64,000 nt of DNA. Origin: Roseateles sp. DAIF2 (GTDB lineage: Bacteria; Pseudomonadota; Gammaproteobacteria; Burkholderiales; Burkholderiaceae_C). Numbering within the stretch: the stretch's first letter is position 1; each line of letters starts with the position of its first letter. The stretch spans positions 3,720,001 to 3,784,000 of the forward strand of contig NZ_CP049919.1 of the NCBI RefSeq assembly GCF_015624425.1, given 5' to 3'. Below the pieces are notes generated by a model, which saw only the letters and a list, made by a program, of their open reading frames with translations, was not told where the DNA came from and made no database searches. Of this stretch, positions 25,954 through 33,654 are shown one piece after another. A program made the position numbers and the translations under genes.

Positions 25954-26167
25954 TCACGGGCGGCTCGGCCTGAGCAGCCCCGCCCATCGGCAGGTGTGGC
26001 TCGTGCAGTGGTAGCGGCAACGCGGCGTGAACAGGCTCAGGAGCGGGTCCAGGGCATGACGCGGGAAGCGGTGGATGCGCCCACCACAGCAGGGGCAGGA
26101 CGAACGGCGCCGGCCGGCGCTCCCGCCGGCCCACCCATCGTCGATCAGCCGATGCGTTGGTGTTCAT
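25954..26167 (-). pseudogene. Frameshifted small zinc-ribbon protein
   Basis: In one frame the minus strand encodes CPCCGGRIHRFPRHALDP, then LLSLFTPRCRYHC and HTCRWAGLLRPSRP before a stop at 25954. Four-cysteine spacing and the SLF-P-RYxC-xxCxWxGLL pattern are those of a known type of short zinc-ribbon protein. That frame has no ATG, GTG or TTG start in its 70 open codons. An ATG at 26167 begins a peptide ending ERRPAPFV that would join the CPCC segment after a single-base shift near 26098. Best read as a gene broken by one indel; a non-standard start cannot be excluded. Confidence 0.45.
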
Positions 26168-26342
26168 GTGGCAATGTTCGGCACGACGCAAGACGGCGTC
26201 GATGCCCTGGCGCGCACAAGGCAAGGTGCCGTGGCGCACAGGCGCGGGTAGCCGGCGACGCACAGTGGAGACGGGCATAACCCCTGCGCGCGGTCGGCAG
26301 CATGAACGCCCACACCAGAACTTGCATCAAGAGGAGGCTCCT

Positions 26343-26578
26343 ATGGACAAGCTCTCCACCATGCTGATCTGCGACACCGGCTATGTGCTTCGCTTCGACG
26401 ATCTGTTCAATCGCGGGCATGGCTATGAGTTCCCCTGCGACGCCGATGGGCGCGCAAGGTCTCCGCCATGAGCGCCCGCGGCCGTGGCAGCTACGTGCAG
26501 GCGCTCGCGGCCATCGGCCGCGACTTGTCCTTGCCGATCGTCACTTGCGCCGGTGCCGTTGTGCTGCGCAGATCGTAG
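26343..26578 (+). pseudogene. Small unknown gene with a frameshift
   Basis: A strong AGAGGAGG precedes the ATG at 26343. The first frame gives MDKLSTMLICDTGYVLRFDD, then LFNRGHGYEFPCDADGR, and meets a TGA at 26469. A second frame, offset near 26452, continues protein-like as KVSAMSARGRGSYVQALAAI, then GRDLSLPIVTCAGAVVLRRS to a TAG at 26576. The two parts look like one ~78-residue protein of unknown function interrupted by a 1-2 base change in the GGGCGCGCAAG run. The downstream Crp remnant begins right after this stop. Confidence 0.45.
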
Positions 26579-26581
26579 CCC

Positions 26582-26949
26582 GAAGAGCGGGCGCATTGGT
26601 CGCCCCAGCTGGAAGTGGTCGACATGCCGCTGGGCCGGGTGCTGTACGAGTCCGGCCGGCCGCAAAGCCATGTGTACTTCCCGACCACCGCCATCGTCTC
26701 CCTGCTGTATGTGCTGGAGAACGGTGCCTCGGCCGAGATCGCGGTGGTCGGCAACGAAGGCCTGGTCGGCATCGCGCTGTTCATGGCGTGACCGAGAGCG
26801 CGCTGAAGCTGCAGGCCGCCGGGCTGATCCGCTATGCCCGCGGCCACATCACCGTGCTGGACCGCGCCGGCCTGGAGGCTCGCGCCTGCGAATGCTATGC
26901 CGTGGTGCGTCAGGAGTACGCACGGCTGCTGCCCGCAAGCGCCGGCTGA
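26582..26949 (+). pseudogene. Crp/Fnr-family regulator remnant with internal deletion
   Basis: From 26582 one frame encodes the cyclic-nucleotide-binding core of a Crp/Fnr protein (LEVVDMPLGRVLYESGRPQS, then HVYFPTTAIVSLLYVLENGA and EIAVVGNEGLVGIALFM) and hits TGA at 26789. From about 26786 another frame encodes only the C-terminal end of such a protein (VTESALKLQAAGLIRYARGH, then ITVLDRAGLEARACECY). Roughly 100 residues, including the dimer helix and most of the helix-turn-helix, are missing, and there is no start. The C-terminal part is closely similar to the intact gene at 27033, so this is probably a decayed duplicate. Confidence 0.75.
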
Positions 26950-27032
26950 TCGGCGTCGCTTGGTGCGCCGGAGCACGGTAGTGCTGCCCCGGCGCGGTGC
27001 AGACTGCGGTCAGCCCCCCCCCGGAGACCTGC

Positions 27033-27770
27033 GTGCCTGCTGCCCAGAATCACTTGATCGATCGGCTGCCGCGCCCCGACCGGCTGCGCCTGCTGGCCGC
27101 CTGCGAGCGGGTCCCGCTGCGGCCCTCGCAGATCCTGTGCCGCTCGGGCCAGGTGATCCGCCATGCCTACTTTCCCATCGGCGGCCTGATCTCCTTGCTG
27201 ACCCGCGATGACGAGCAGCCCTCTATCGAAGTCGGCATGGTGGGCCGCGAGGGCATGTTGGGCATGTCCTTGGTGTTGGGCGTGGGCCGTGCGCCGCTTG
27301 GCGCCATGGTGCAGGGCGCGGGCGAGGCCTGGCGCCTGGCCGCCCCGGCGCTCAAGCGCGAGCTGCTGCTCAGCGCGGCGCTGCGGCGCTGCCTGAACCG
27401 CTATATCGCCATCTCCATGGCCGGCTTCGCGACCTCGGTCGGATGCCAGCATGCCCATCTGCTGGCCCCTCGCCTGGCGCGCTGGCTGCTGATGAGCCTG
27501 GACCGGGCCTCGGGGCGCGAGCTGCTGGTGACGCAAAGCTGGATTGCCCGCATGCTGGGCGTGCGCCGCGAGGGCGTCACGGAGATCGCCTTGAAGCTGC
27601 AGGCCGCCGGCCTGATCCGCTACGCCCGAGGACATATCACGGTGCTGGATCGCGGCGGTCTGGAGTCGCGGAGCTGCGGATGTTATGCGGCCAGCCGGCT
27701 GGAGTATGAGCGGCTGCTGCCCGGCCTGGCGCCAGCCAGCGCGCCGCTGCCGCCTGCGATCCCGGGCTAG
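27033..27770 (+). CDS. Crp/Fnr-family transcriptional regulator
   Basis: A 245-residue regulator: cNMP-binding-like beta-roll (about 25-130; LCRSGQVIRHAYFPIGGLIS, GMVGREGMLGMSL), dimer helix, and C-terminal winged helix with recognition region SWIARMLGVRREGVTEIALK and the tail RGHITVLDRGGLE. No FNR-type cysteine cluster is seen, so it is not an Fe-S oxygen sensor; effector unknown. GTG at 27033 is chosen since GGAG stands six bases upstream. A dyad AGCAC-GGTA-GTGCT lies 48 bp before the start (26972-26985) and may be its own operator. Confidence 0.88.
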   Translation: MPAAQNHLIDRLPRPDRLRLLAACERVPLRPSQILCRSGQVIRHAYFPIGGLISLLTRDDEQPSIEVGMVGREGMLGMSLVLGVGRAPLGAMVQGAGEAWRLAAPALKRELLLSAALRRCLNRYIAISMAGFATSVGCQHAHLLAPRLARWLLMSLDRASGRELLVTQSWIARMLGVRREGVTEIALKLQAAGLIRYARGHITVLDRGGLESRSCGCYAASRLEYERLLPGLAPASAPLPPAIPG

Positions 27771-27776
27771 GCCCGC

Positions 27777-28403
27777 TCAGGCCGGGACCGCGCCGGCGGC
27801 ACGGTCATCGGGATCGCGCTGCGGGGCCGGTGCGTCGGCATGCATGGCGTCCCTCCGCATCTCGCCCGCCTTGGCAAAGAACACATGGCCGGCCCTCGAG
27901 CGTTTGGCCGCGTACATCGCCGCGTCGGCGCTGCGCATCAAGGTGGCGGCGGTGCTGCCGTCGGCGGGGTGGACGGCAATCCCGATGCTGGGCCGCACGC
28001 GCAGGCGCAGGTTCCCGATCTGCATGGGTGCGGCGATGGTCTCGTAGAGCTTGCGCGCCAGCCGGCTGAGCTCGGGCCGACTCACCGGCCCGCAGCGCAG
28101 GCAGGCGAACTCGTCGCCACCGAGCCGGCTCACCATGTCTTCGCTGCGCACCCGGCGGTCCAGCCGGCGCGCCACCACCTTGAGCATTTCATCGCCGATG
28201 TCGTGGCCATAGGCGTCATTGACGGGCTTGAAGTCGTCCAGGTCCAGATAGATGACGGCCAGCCGCGCTGGCTCGCCCGCCTCCAGGAGCGCGGTCGCAT
28301 GGGTCAGGCGTTCGATGAAGAAGCGGCGGTTCGGCAAGGCGGTCAAGGCGTCATGCAGGGCCAGGTGCCGTGCCCTGCGCTCGCCATCCTGGGTGCAGGC
28401 CAT
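27777..28403 (-). CDS. GGDEF domain protein, possibly 5'-truncated by a frameshift
   Basis: Encodes a complete diguanylate cyclase domain of about 170 residues: HDALTALPNRRFFIERL, the metal-binding VIYLDLDDFKPVNDAYGHDIGD segment, the active-site RLGGDEFACL and the SIGIAVHPADG strand. Cyclic di-GMP synthesis is expected. No ribosome binding site precedes the ATG at 28403. In another frame just upstream, an ATG at 28501 starts MKASLPQSWQSLLSGIHTQL, which would join ERERLWLRSERMACTQD after a one-base change near 28440. The original gene probably ran 28501-27777 and may now be broken. Confidence 0.7.
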   Translation of the reverse strand: MACTQDGERRARHLALHDALTALPNRRFFIERLTHATALLEAGEPARLAVIYLDLDDFKPVNDAYGHDIGDEMLKVVARRLDRRVRSEDMVSRLGGDEFACLRCGPVSRPELSRLARKLYETIAAPMQIGNLRLRVRPSIGIAVHPADGSTAATLMRSADAAMYAAKRSRAGHVFFAKAGEMRRDAMHADAPAPQRDPDDRAAGAVPA

Positions 28404-28501
28404 TCGCTCTGAGCGCAGCCACAGGCGCTCGCGCTCGCCTGCAGCTGGGTGTGGATGCCCGACAGCAGCGATTGCCAGGACTGGGGCAAGGATGCCTTCA
28501 T

Positions 28502-28893
28502 GCGTAGGATGCGATGACGGGGACGCCGATGCCGAGCTGTCCCGGCGGCGGCAAACCTTCCGATCTGAAGTCGGCTTCCGACCGGTTCTGAACCCTTGGC
28601 GGTTTGGCCCGGCGAGGCCCGGGCGGCGCGGCGCGCTTCATGACGAGCTTTCAGACGAACCTGTGTCGAGGGGCTGACGTCGAAGTCTGCAGGCCGGGGA
28701 TATCGCCGTCCGTGCGGTATCGCACGGAGCCCCGCCAGCCGCGCCGGCTGGGTACATGCGACCGACGAACCGGGGATGGGTCGACCGCCCATCCCGCGCT
28801 GCGGCGCTTGGTGGCGCGTCTGTGCTGTAGCGCACAGACCGGGAGACCGGTCGGGCCCACGCTATGCGCAGCGTTCATCGCAAGGGAGACCAT
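28502..28893. other. Gene-free stretch with two similar dyads
   Basis: No convincing coding potential in 390 bp on either strand. It contains two related palindromes: TCCGTGCG-GTAT-CGCACGGA at 28709-28728 and GTCTGTGC-TGTAGC-GCACAGAC at 28818-28839. Both share the core GTGC(G/T)GTA(T/G)CGCAC and are about 110 bp apart, the second lying 55 bp before the next gene. They look like binding sites of one dimeric regulator; the Crp/Fnr protein at 27033 is a candidate only by proximity. Confidence 0.45.
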
Positions 28894-29141
28894 GTGCAAA
28901 TGCAAGCGTTCTATCACCTGACCTCCGGATCGGTGCGATTCTGGGTACTCGTCGACCAGGAGCTCGTCGGGGCCCGCCTCAGGAAGGAAACCCTGCACTA
29001 CCACTACAACCCCTACCGTCTTGACGACGCCCCCCTGAGCACCTATCTGGCCATGCGGCCGAGATTGCCGAGATCGTGCGCCGCCGCGTCGCCGACGGCT
29101 CGCGCGAGCCGGTGATGGTGCGGGATCACGTCATGCCGTGA
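28894..29141 (+). pseudogene. Small DUF1488-like gene with a frameshift
   Basis: GGGAG five bases upstream supports a GTG start at 28894. The first frame reads QAFYHLTSGSVRFWVLVDQE, then LVGARLRKETLHYHYNP and DDAPLSTYLA; the protein-like sequence then continues in the next frame as AAEIAEIVRRRVADGSREPV, ending MVRDHVMP and TGA at 29139. The join lies near 29055 (CTGGCCATGCGGCC). The beta-rich start, the alpha-helical AEIAEIVRRRV and the EPVM ending resemble DUF1488-type small proteins. A one-base indel appears to have broken the gene; family assignment is tentative. Confidence 0.45.
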
Positions 29142-29213
29142 TGCCGCCGATGCGACAGATCCGCGGCCCGCGCCTCAAGAGCGCGCACCGTCAAATCCTC
29201 TCGAGGAATCCTC

Positions 29214-29441
29214 ATGCTCGCCTCACTACTGCCTTCACGATCCCGTCTCGGCCAACTCAGAGACGCCCTTTCCAGCAGCGTGGCGGCGCTGCAGCACCGG
29301 CGCGCCGCGGAGATCCCGACCGGCTATATCGAGGACTATGTGTCGCTGAGCTGGCTCGAATGGCAGGGCGGCCATCTGCGCCTGACCATCGTTGGGAAGA
29401 ACATCCTGCAGCAGGTGAGCCATGAGACTCTGCGCAAGTGA
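29214..29441 (+). CDS. Small protein, paralogue of the 25514 gene
   Basis: A 75-residue protein. The segment AEIPTGYIEDYVSLSWLEWQ, then GGHLRLTIVGKNILQQ, is nearly the same as in the 76-residue protein at 25514-25744, while the N-terminus (SLLPSRSRLGQLRDALSSSV) is different. GAGGA precedes the ATG. Function unknown. Conservation between two copies on opposite strands, 3.5 kb apart in an otherwise decaying region, suggests selection on this short protein. Confidence 0.7.
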   Translation: MLASLLPSRSRLGQLRDALSSSVAALQHRRAAEIPTGYIEDYVSLSWLEWQGGHLRLTIVGKNILQQVSHETLRK

Positions 29442-29482
29442 AAGCCGCCTGGCCGCCAGCATCGGCAATCGGCCACAGATGG

Positions 29483-29519
29483 AAACAAAAAGCCCAACAG
29501 CCTGAGGGGCCTGCTGGGC
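29483..29519 (-). terminator. Rho-independent terminator, leftward
   Basis: Hairpin of GCCCAACAGCC with GGCCTGCTGGGC (one mismatch, one bulge) at 29492-29519. On the minus strand it is followed by TTTTTG, so it would stop leftward transcription, for example from the histidine kinase remnant. On the plus strand there is no T tract. Confidence 0.55.
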
Positions 29520-29604
29520 AAGTCTTGGCGCCATCTATCTGAGAGGAGGGGGAAGCGCCAGGACCTGACTGACTCTACTCCTCGGAGAGGCGGGCATCCG
29601 GTCT

Positions 29605-29822
29605 TTACACAAGCAGGACGTTGGATGCCCAAGGCCGACAAGCCTTTCTAAGGCAGCTTGCCAAAGCCCGTATCGCCCCGGGTCGAAGCGGCAGATGGAT
29701 GTGGAACCGCGCCCGCCGCCGCTGCGGTTCGCGCAGATCCGGTCGCCATGGATCTCGACGATCTTGCGGCAGATCGCCAGGCCCAGGCCGGAGCCGCCCG
29801 AGCCATCCTTGGTCAGGCTGAG
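29605..29822 (-). pseudogene. 3' remnant of a sensor histidine kinase
   Basis: Reading leftward from 29822, one frame gives SLTKDGSGGSGLGLAICRKI, then VEIHGDRICANRSGGG, and a second frame continues ARFHIHLPLRPG to a stop at 29605. This is the G2-box and C-terminal end of a HATPase_c domain. The rest of the kinase is absent and the fragment contains a frameshift, so it is non-functional. It abuts an unrelated rightward fragment at about 29823, marking a rearrangement or deletion junction. Confidence 0.65.
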
Positions 29823-30205
29823 GCTGAAGCGGCTCTACGAGGTCGACTTCAGCAACAACATGATCGATGTGATGTCCTTCTCGCCCTGGGTGGTGCAGAA
29901 GGCCAAGCACACGCTGAACCAGTTCGATTTCGCCGAGCTGATCCAGCCCAACCACCGCTTCACGATCGCGGTCAACTTCAAGCAGCGCCTCGCCGGCTTC
30001 ATGCGCTGGCGCCCGACGCCCTCGGTCAGCGGCGCGGCCATCCTGCCGCGGGTGCGCAGCGATCTGCTGGCCTCCTATGTCGAGCCGCCGCCGAAGCTGG
30101 TGGGACGGTGTGCCGGGCGACGGCTTCTACGGCTGGATCGGCGAACTGCGCCTAGTCGGCAAGCCCATCCCGCCGGAGCAATGGCTGACCGCCCGCCGCG
30201 GCTAA
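29823..30205 (+). pseudogene. 5'-truncated, frameshifted fragment of an unknown (possibly LamG-like) protein
   Basis: Protein-like frame from 29823: LYEVDFSNNMIDVMSFSPWV, then VQKAKHTLNQFDFAELIQPN, HRFTIAVNFKQRLAGFMRWR and SDLLASYVEPPPKLVG. Near 30105 it shifts frame and continues DGVPGDGFYGWIGELRLVGK, PIPPEQWLTARRG and TAA. The GxxGWIGELRLVGKPI ending resembles the last strand of concanavalin/LamG-type domains. No start codon or signal peptide is found, and the 5' boundary coincides with the histidine kinase remnant. I do not recognise the parent family with confidence. Confidence 0.45.
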
Positions 30206-30261
30206 GCGCGCCACATCGATTTCATCGGGCCGTCGGACGGCCCCCAAACGGAGTTCAGTTC

Positions 30262-30975
30262 ATGTCCACTCGTATTCTCGGCGCGGCAATCGCCGCCCTG
30301 CTTCTTCTTCCCGCGGCGGCCACCCAGGCCGCCCAGTTCCAGGCCAGCCCCGGCATCTTCGACGGCGGCAACGGCGCCTTCGATGCCTTCGGCTTCTACA
30401 ACAGCGGGGTCGGCGAGCTGGGGCAGGCACGCCAGGTCGACCTGCTCAGCGGCAATGTCTACCGCTTCCTCGACACCTTCACCAACAAGGGCACGGTCCA
30501 CACCACCCTGAACTTCTTCGGCAATCTGGGCTCCGACGGCGACGAGTTGGTGCAGGCCGTGAAGCCCGGCCTGCTCGTCAGCTGCGAGGACGACGGCCTG
30601 GGCCACGGCGGCAGCGACCCGGTGCTGGCGCTGGTTTCGGGCAACAAGGGGCTGGACCAGGCCGCCATCACCCCGGACCGCTACAACGTGCGCTACACCC
30701 TAGCCATCAAGCCCGGCGGGAGCGTCAGCCTGCTGAACCTCGCCTTCCTCGCCAGCGAAGCAGGCGGCCCCACCGCCGCGGACTGGTCCCTGACCGTCGG
30801 AACCTCGCTGCTGCAGACGCCGCGCCTGGAAGGCCTGGACCGCCAGCAGATCGCCAGCATCGCCAACTTCAGCATCTCGCCGGTGCCGGAGCCGGCCACG
30901 CTGGGGATGATGGCGCTGGGTCTGGTGGCGCTCAGGCTGCAGAGCCGCAGGAGCCCAAAGGCCGGTCAGGCTTGA
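30262..30975 (+). CDS. PEP-CTERM sorting domain-containing exported protein
   Basis: A 237-residue protein with an N-terminal signal peptide (LGAAIAALLLLPAAATQAAQ) and a canonical C-terminal PEP-CTERM tail: VPEPATLGMMALGLVALRL, then the basic cluster QSRRSPK. Such tails are recognised by exosortase, which anchors or releases the protein at the outer envelope, often with exopolysaccharide. The mature part (about 24-205) is beta-rich with GGNGAFDAFGFYNSG and NKGTVHTTLNFFGNLG; no enzymatic motif seen. GGAG precedes the ATG. No exosortase gene lies in the window. Confidence 0.9.
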   Translation: MSTRILGAAIAALLLLPAAATQAAQFQASPGIFDGGNGAFDAFGFYNSGVGELGQARQVDLLSGNVYRFLDTFTNKGTVHTTLNFFGNLGSDGDELVQAVKPGLLVSCEDDGLGHGGSDPVLALVSGNKGLDQAAITPDRYNVRYTLAIKPGGSVSLLNLAFLASEAGGPTAADWSLTVGTSLLQTPRLEGLDRQQIASIANFSISPVPEPATLGMMALGLVALRLQSRRSPKAGQA

Positions 30976-30990
30976 GCTCGGGGGCATGGC

Positions 30991-31020
30991 GTGCCGCCAG
31001 GCCGACCCGGCCGGCGGCAC
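30991..31020. terminator. Hairpin between convergent genes
   Basis: GTGCCGCC-A-GGCC / GGCC-GGCGGCAC inverted repeat: 12 paired bases with one bulged A and a GACCC loop, sitting in the 55 bp between the PEP-CTERM stop and the convergent flavoreductase stop. No T tract on either side; probably a bidirectional transcription barrier. Confidence 0.5.
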
Positions 31021-31030
31021 CCGCCCCTGC

Positions 31031-32884
31031 TCAGATCTTGAAGTCGTCGAACGAGACCTGCGCATCCGCGACGCCGAGCTTGCGCAGCATCTTGCGCGTC
31101 GCGCTCAGCATCGCCGGCGGGCCGCAGAGGTAGAACTCGCAGGCCGCCAGCTCGGCATGCGAGGCCAGCAGCAGCTCGCGCACCGCGTCATGCACCAGCG
31201 CGCGCGGCAGGCGGTCGCCAGCGCCGGCACTGACGTTGGCAGGTTGGGCCGCCTCGTCCGACAGCACCAGCTGCCAGCTGAAGTTGCCATAGCGCGCGGC
31301 CAGGGCCTGCATCTCCTCGACATAGGGCGCGTCGGCCAGCGAGCGCGCGCCGTACCAGAAATGCACCGGCTCGGCCGCGCCGCCCTCCAGCAGCGCCCGG
31401 ATCATCGCGCGCAGCGGCGCCATGCCCGCGCCGCCGCCGATGAAGACCTTCTCGCGGCCGCCGGGGCGCAGCGCGAAGTCGCCGAAGGGGCCGGCGTAGC
31501 GGATCCGGTCGCCCGGCTTCAGGCCGTACATATAGGACGAGCCCTTGCCCGGCGGATGGTGCGAGGCGCCGGCCGGCCCGTGCAGGAAGCGCACCAGCAG
31601 GCTGATGCGTCCGTCGCGCGCCTCGACCGGCGCCGCCAGCGAGTAGGAGCGGCGCAGCGGCGCGTCGTTGGCCCAGCTCGCCGGCAGCCGCCAGGCGTCC
31701 CAGGCCGCACGGTGCGCCGGCGGCAGCTCGATCTGCGCCGCGCTCATCCGGTAGGCCGGCACGATCACCTGCAGGTAAGAACCCGGCCGGTAGGCGGCGG
31801 CATCGATGCCCGCGTCGGGCCGCAGCACGATCTCGCGCAGGGTCGGCGACAGCGCGGTCACGCTTTCCACCCGCGCGCCCTGCTGGCTCCACAGCGCCAC
31901 GCCGCCCTGCACCTCGATCTCCAGATCGGCGGCCACCGGCAGGTTGCAGGCCAGGCGATGCCCGTCGCGCAAGCGGGCAGGCGCCAGCTGCGCGCGGTCC
32001 GCCAGCGTGGCCGGAGGCGCGCTGCCGCAAACCCGGACCTCGCACAGGCCGCAGCTCTGCCCGCCGCCGCAGTTGGACGGCAGCTGCAGGCCCTGGCGGG
32101 CCAGCGCGACGAAGACCGTGTCGCCGGACGCAACCCGCAGGCTGCGCAGCCGCGTGCCGTCCGGCGCCAGCAGCTGCAGCGAGCGCTGGCCGCGCAGGCG
32201 CCGCGGCACGAAGTCGGCCAGGCGGAAGCTGGTGAACAGCAGCCAGATGCCGCTCAGCGCCAGCCACAGCCCGCCGACCGCGGCGCCGATCACCAGCGGG
32301 TTGTTGAAGTCCTTGCGCCCGCTGTAGTCCATGATGTGCAGCATCCAGAACAGGTCGAACAGGCGCCAGCTGCTGTTGCGATGCTCCAGCACATCGCCGT
32401 GGCGGGACAGGTAGACCGTCGTGTCCTCCGCGTCGGCGAAGGGCACGCGCCAGACCTGACCCTCATGCGCGCGGGTCTCCAGCGAGGGCGCCACCAGCTC
32501 GGCCGGCCCGGCCCGGCCGGGGCCGCGGTAGGAGGCCTGGGCCAGGCGCTGCGCCAGCGCCGCGTCCAGCACGATCTCGCCGCCGCGCAGCGCGCTGACC
32601 AGGCGCACGCCCTGCCCGGTCGCCAGCCGGTAGACCGGCTCCTGCCCCAGCCAGCCGGTCGAGACCGACTGCGCCTCGGCCCTCACGCCTTGCAGCGCCT
32701 GGCTCAGCGGCAGGGCCTGGGCGGGCCAGGCCGCACGCGCCGGCGGCGGCGCGCGGAACTCGCGGCCGCGCACCTTGTCGGCATCCAGCAGGCTCATCAC
32801 CAGGCCGCTGGCCATCCAGAGCAGCAGCTGCAGGCCGATCAGCAGGCCCAGCCATTTGTGGATCTTCTTCAGCCAGGGAGTCAT
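31031..32884 (-). CDS. PepSY membrane protein fused to 2Fe-2S/FAD/NAD(P)H oxidoreductase (NqrF-like)
   Basis: A 617-residue inner-membrane flavoreductase. N-terminal PepSY-TM part: KKIHKWLGLLIGLQLLLWMASG helix, then a periplasmic region, then DLFWMLHIMDYSGRKDFNNP and a second helix pair. It is followed by a 2Fe-2S ferredoxin domain with NCGGGQSCGLCEVRV and a C-terminal ferredoxin-NADP reductase module (RSYSLA for FAD; FIGGGAGMAPLRAMIRALL for NAD(P)H). The combination resembles ferric-siderophore reductases that pass electrons across the membrane. Its ATG overlaps the stop of the upstream PepSY gene. Likely reduces a metal chelate imported by the TonB receptor in the same operon. Confidence 0.9.
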   Translation of the reverse strand: MTPWLKKIHKWLGLLIGLQLLLWMASGLVMSLLDADKVRGREFRAPPPARAAWPAQALPLSQALQGVRAEAQSVSTGWLGQEPVYRLATGQGVRLVSALRGGEIVLDAALAQRLAQASYRGPGRAGPAELVAPSLETRAHEGQVWRVPFADAEDTTVYLSRHGDVLEHRNSSWRLFDLFWMLHIMDYSGRKDFNNPLVIGAAVGGLWLALSGIWLLFTSFRLADFVPRRLRGQRSLQLLAPDGTRLRSLRVASGDTVFVALARQGLQLPSNCGGGQSCGLCEVRVCGSAPPATLADRAQLAPARLRDGHRLACNLPVAADLEIEVQGGVALWSQQGARVESVTALSPTLREIVLRPDAGIDAAAYRPGSYLQVIVPAYRMSAAQIELPPAHRAAWDAWRLPASWANDAPLRRSYSLAAPVEARDGRISLLVRFLHGPAGASHHPPGKGSSYMYGLKPGDRIRYAGPFGDFALRPGGREKVFIGGGAGMAPLRAMIRALLEGGAAEPVHFWYGARSLADAPYVEEMQALAARYGNFSWQLVLSDEAAQPANVSAGAGDRLPRALVHDAVRELLLASHAELAACEFYLCGPPAMLSATRKMLRKLGVADAQVSFDDFKI

Positions 32885-33573
32885 GCCACGCTCCTTCGAC
32901 GCAGGCTGTGCACCAGCAGCCACAGGCCGCTGAGCGCGAAGGCCAGCCCGACGCCGGCCGCGACGCGCAGCAGGGTGTTGTTGACATCGCTGCGGCTGTC
33001 GTAGTCCATGATGTGCAGCATCCAGAGGAAGTCGAAGCCGCGCCACAGATCGTGGCGCCGCGCCAGCAGATCGCCCGTGCTGGGCGAGAAGTAGAGGGTC
33101 GAGTCGGCCCGGTCGTCGAAGCGCACGGCCCACATCGGCACCGGGCGCTTCGCCACCTCCTGCGGCGCGTTCGTGATCCAGTTCACCTCGCGCACCTGGG
33201 CCTCGCCCTGGTAGACCTCCTTGGCACGCTCCAGGATCTGCGCGCGGCTCAGGGGGCTGAGCAGGCTGGCGTCGCGCGCGTCGAGCAGATGGGTCTTGCC
33301 CTGCTGGCGCACTTCATAGACCTCGCGGCCGAGGAAGGTCTTCAGCTTCAGGGCCTCGAAGCCCGGGTAGAGCTCGCCGATGCGAGCGATGTCGATGCGC
33401 GGCTTGTCGCGCTGCAGCGGCGCGTCGACCACATGGGCCAGATGGTCACCGTGGATGACCTCCAGCGAGATCGAGGTCATGTAGACCCCGCTGATCATCC
33501 ACAGCAGGGCCTGCACCCCGATCACCAGGGCGATCCATTGGTGGGTCTTGCGCGCCCAGAACGAAAATTTCAT
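32881..33573 (-). CDS. PepSY domain membrane protein
   Basis: A 230-residue protein with an N-terminal transmembrane helix (WIALVIGVQALLWMISGVYM), a periplasmic PepSY-like region, and a C-terminal helix (VAAGVGLAFALSGLWLLV) after FDFLWMLHIMDYDSRSDVNN. That last motif recurs in the downstream fusion protein, so the two are homologous over their PepSY parts. It probably forms a complex with the flavoreductase, whose start codon it overlaps. Middle gene of the TonB receptor operon. Confidence 0.87.
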   Translation of the reverse strand: MKFSFWARKTHQWIALVIGVQALLWMISGVYMTSISLEVIHGDHLAHVVDAPLQRDKPRIDIARIGELYPGFEALKLKTFLGREVYEVRQQGKTHLLDARDASLLSPLSRAQILERAKEVYQGEAQVREVNWITNAPQEVAKRPVPMWAVRFDDRADSTLYFSPSTGDLLARRHDLWRGFDFLWMLHIMDYDSRSDVNNTLLRVAAGVGLAFALSGLWLLVHSLRRRSVA

Positions 33574-33654
33574 GGCTTTGTCTTCTCACAGCTTCGATGG
33601 AGCATCGGCGGGGACGGCGCTCGGCCACCCCCGCCGCTCGGGCTTCAACGCTGA

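Noticed and set aside
26597..26791. The cNMP-like segment as a functional short regulator
   Set aside because: It has no start codon or DNA-binding part and ends at TGA just where the deletion joins.
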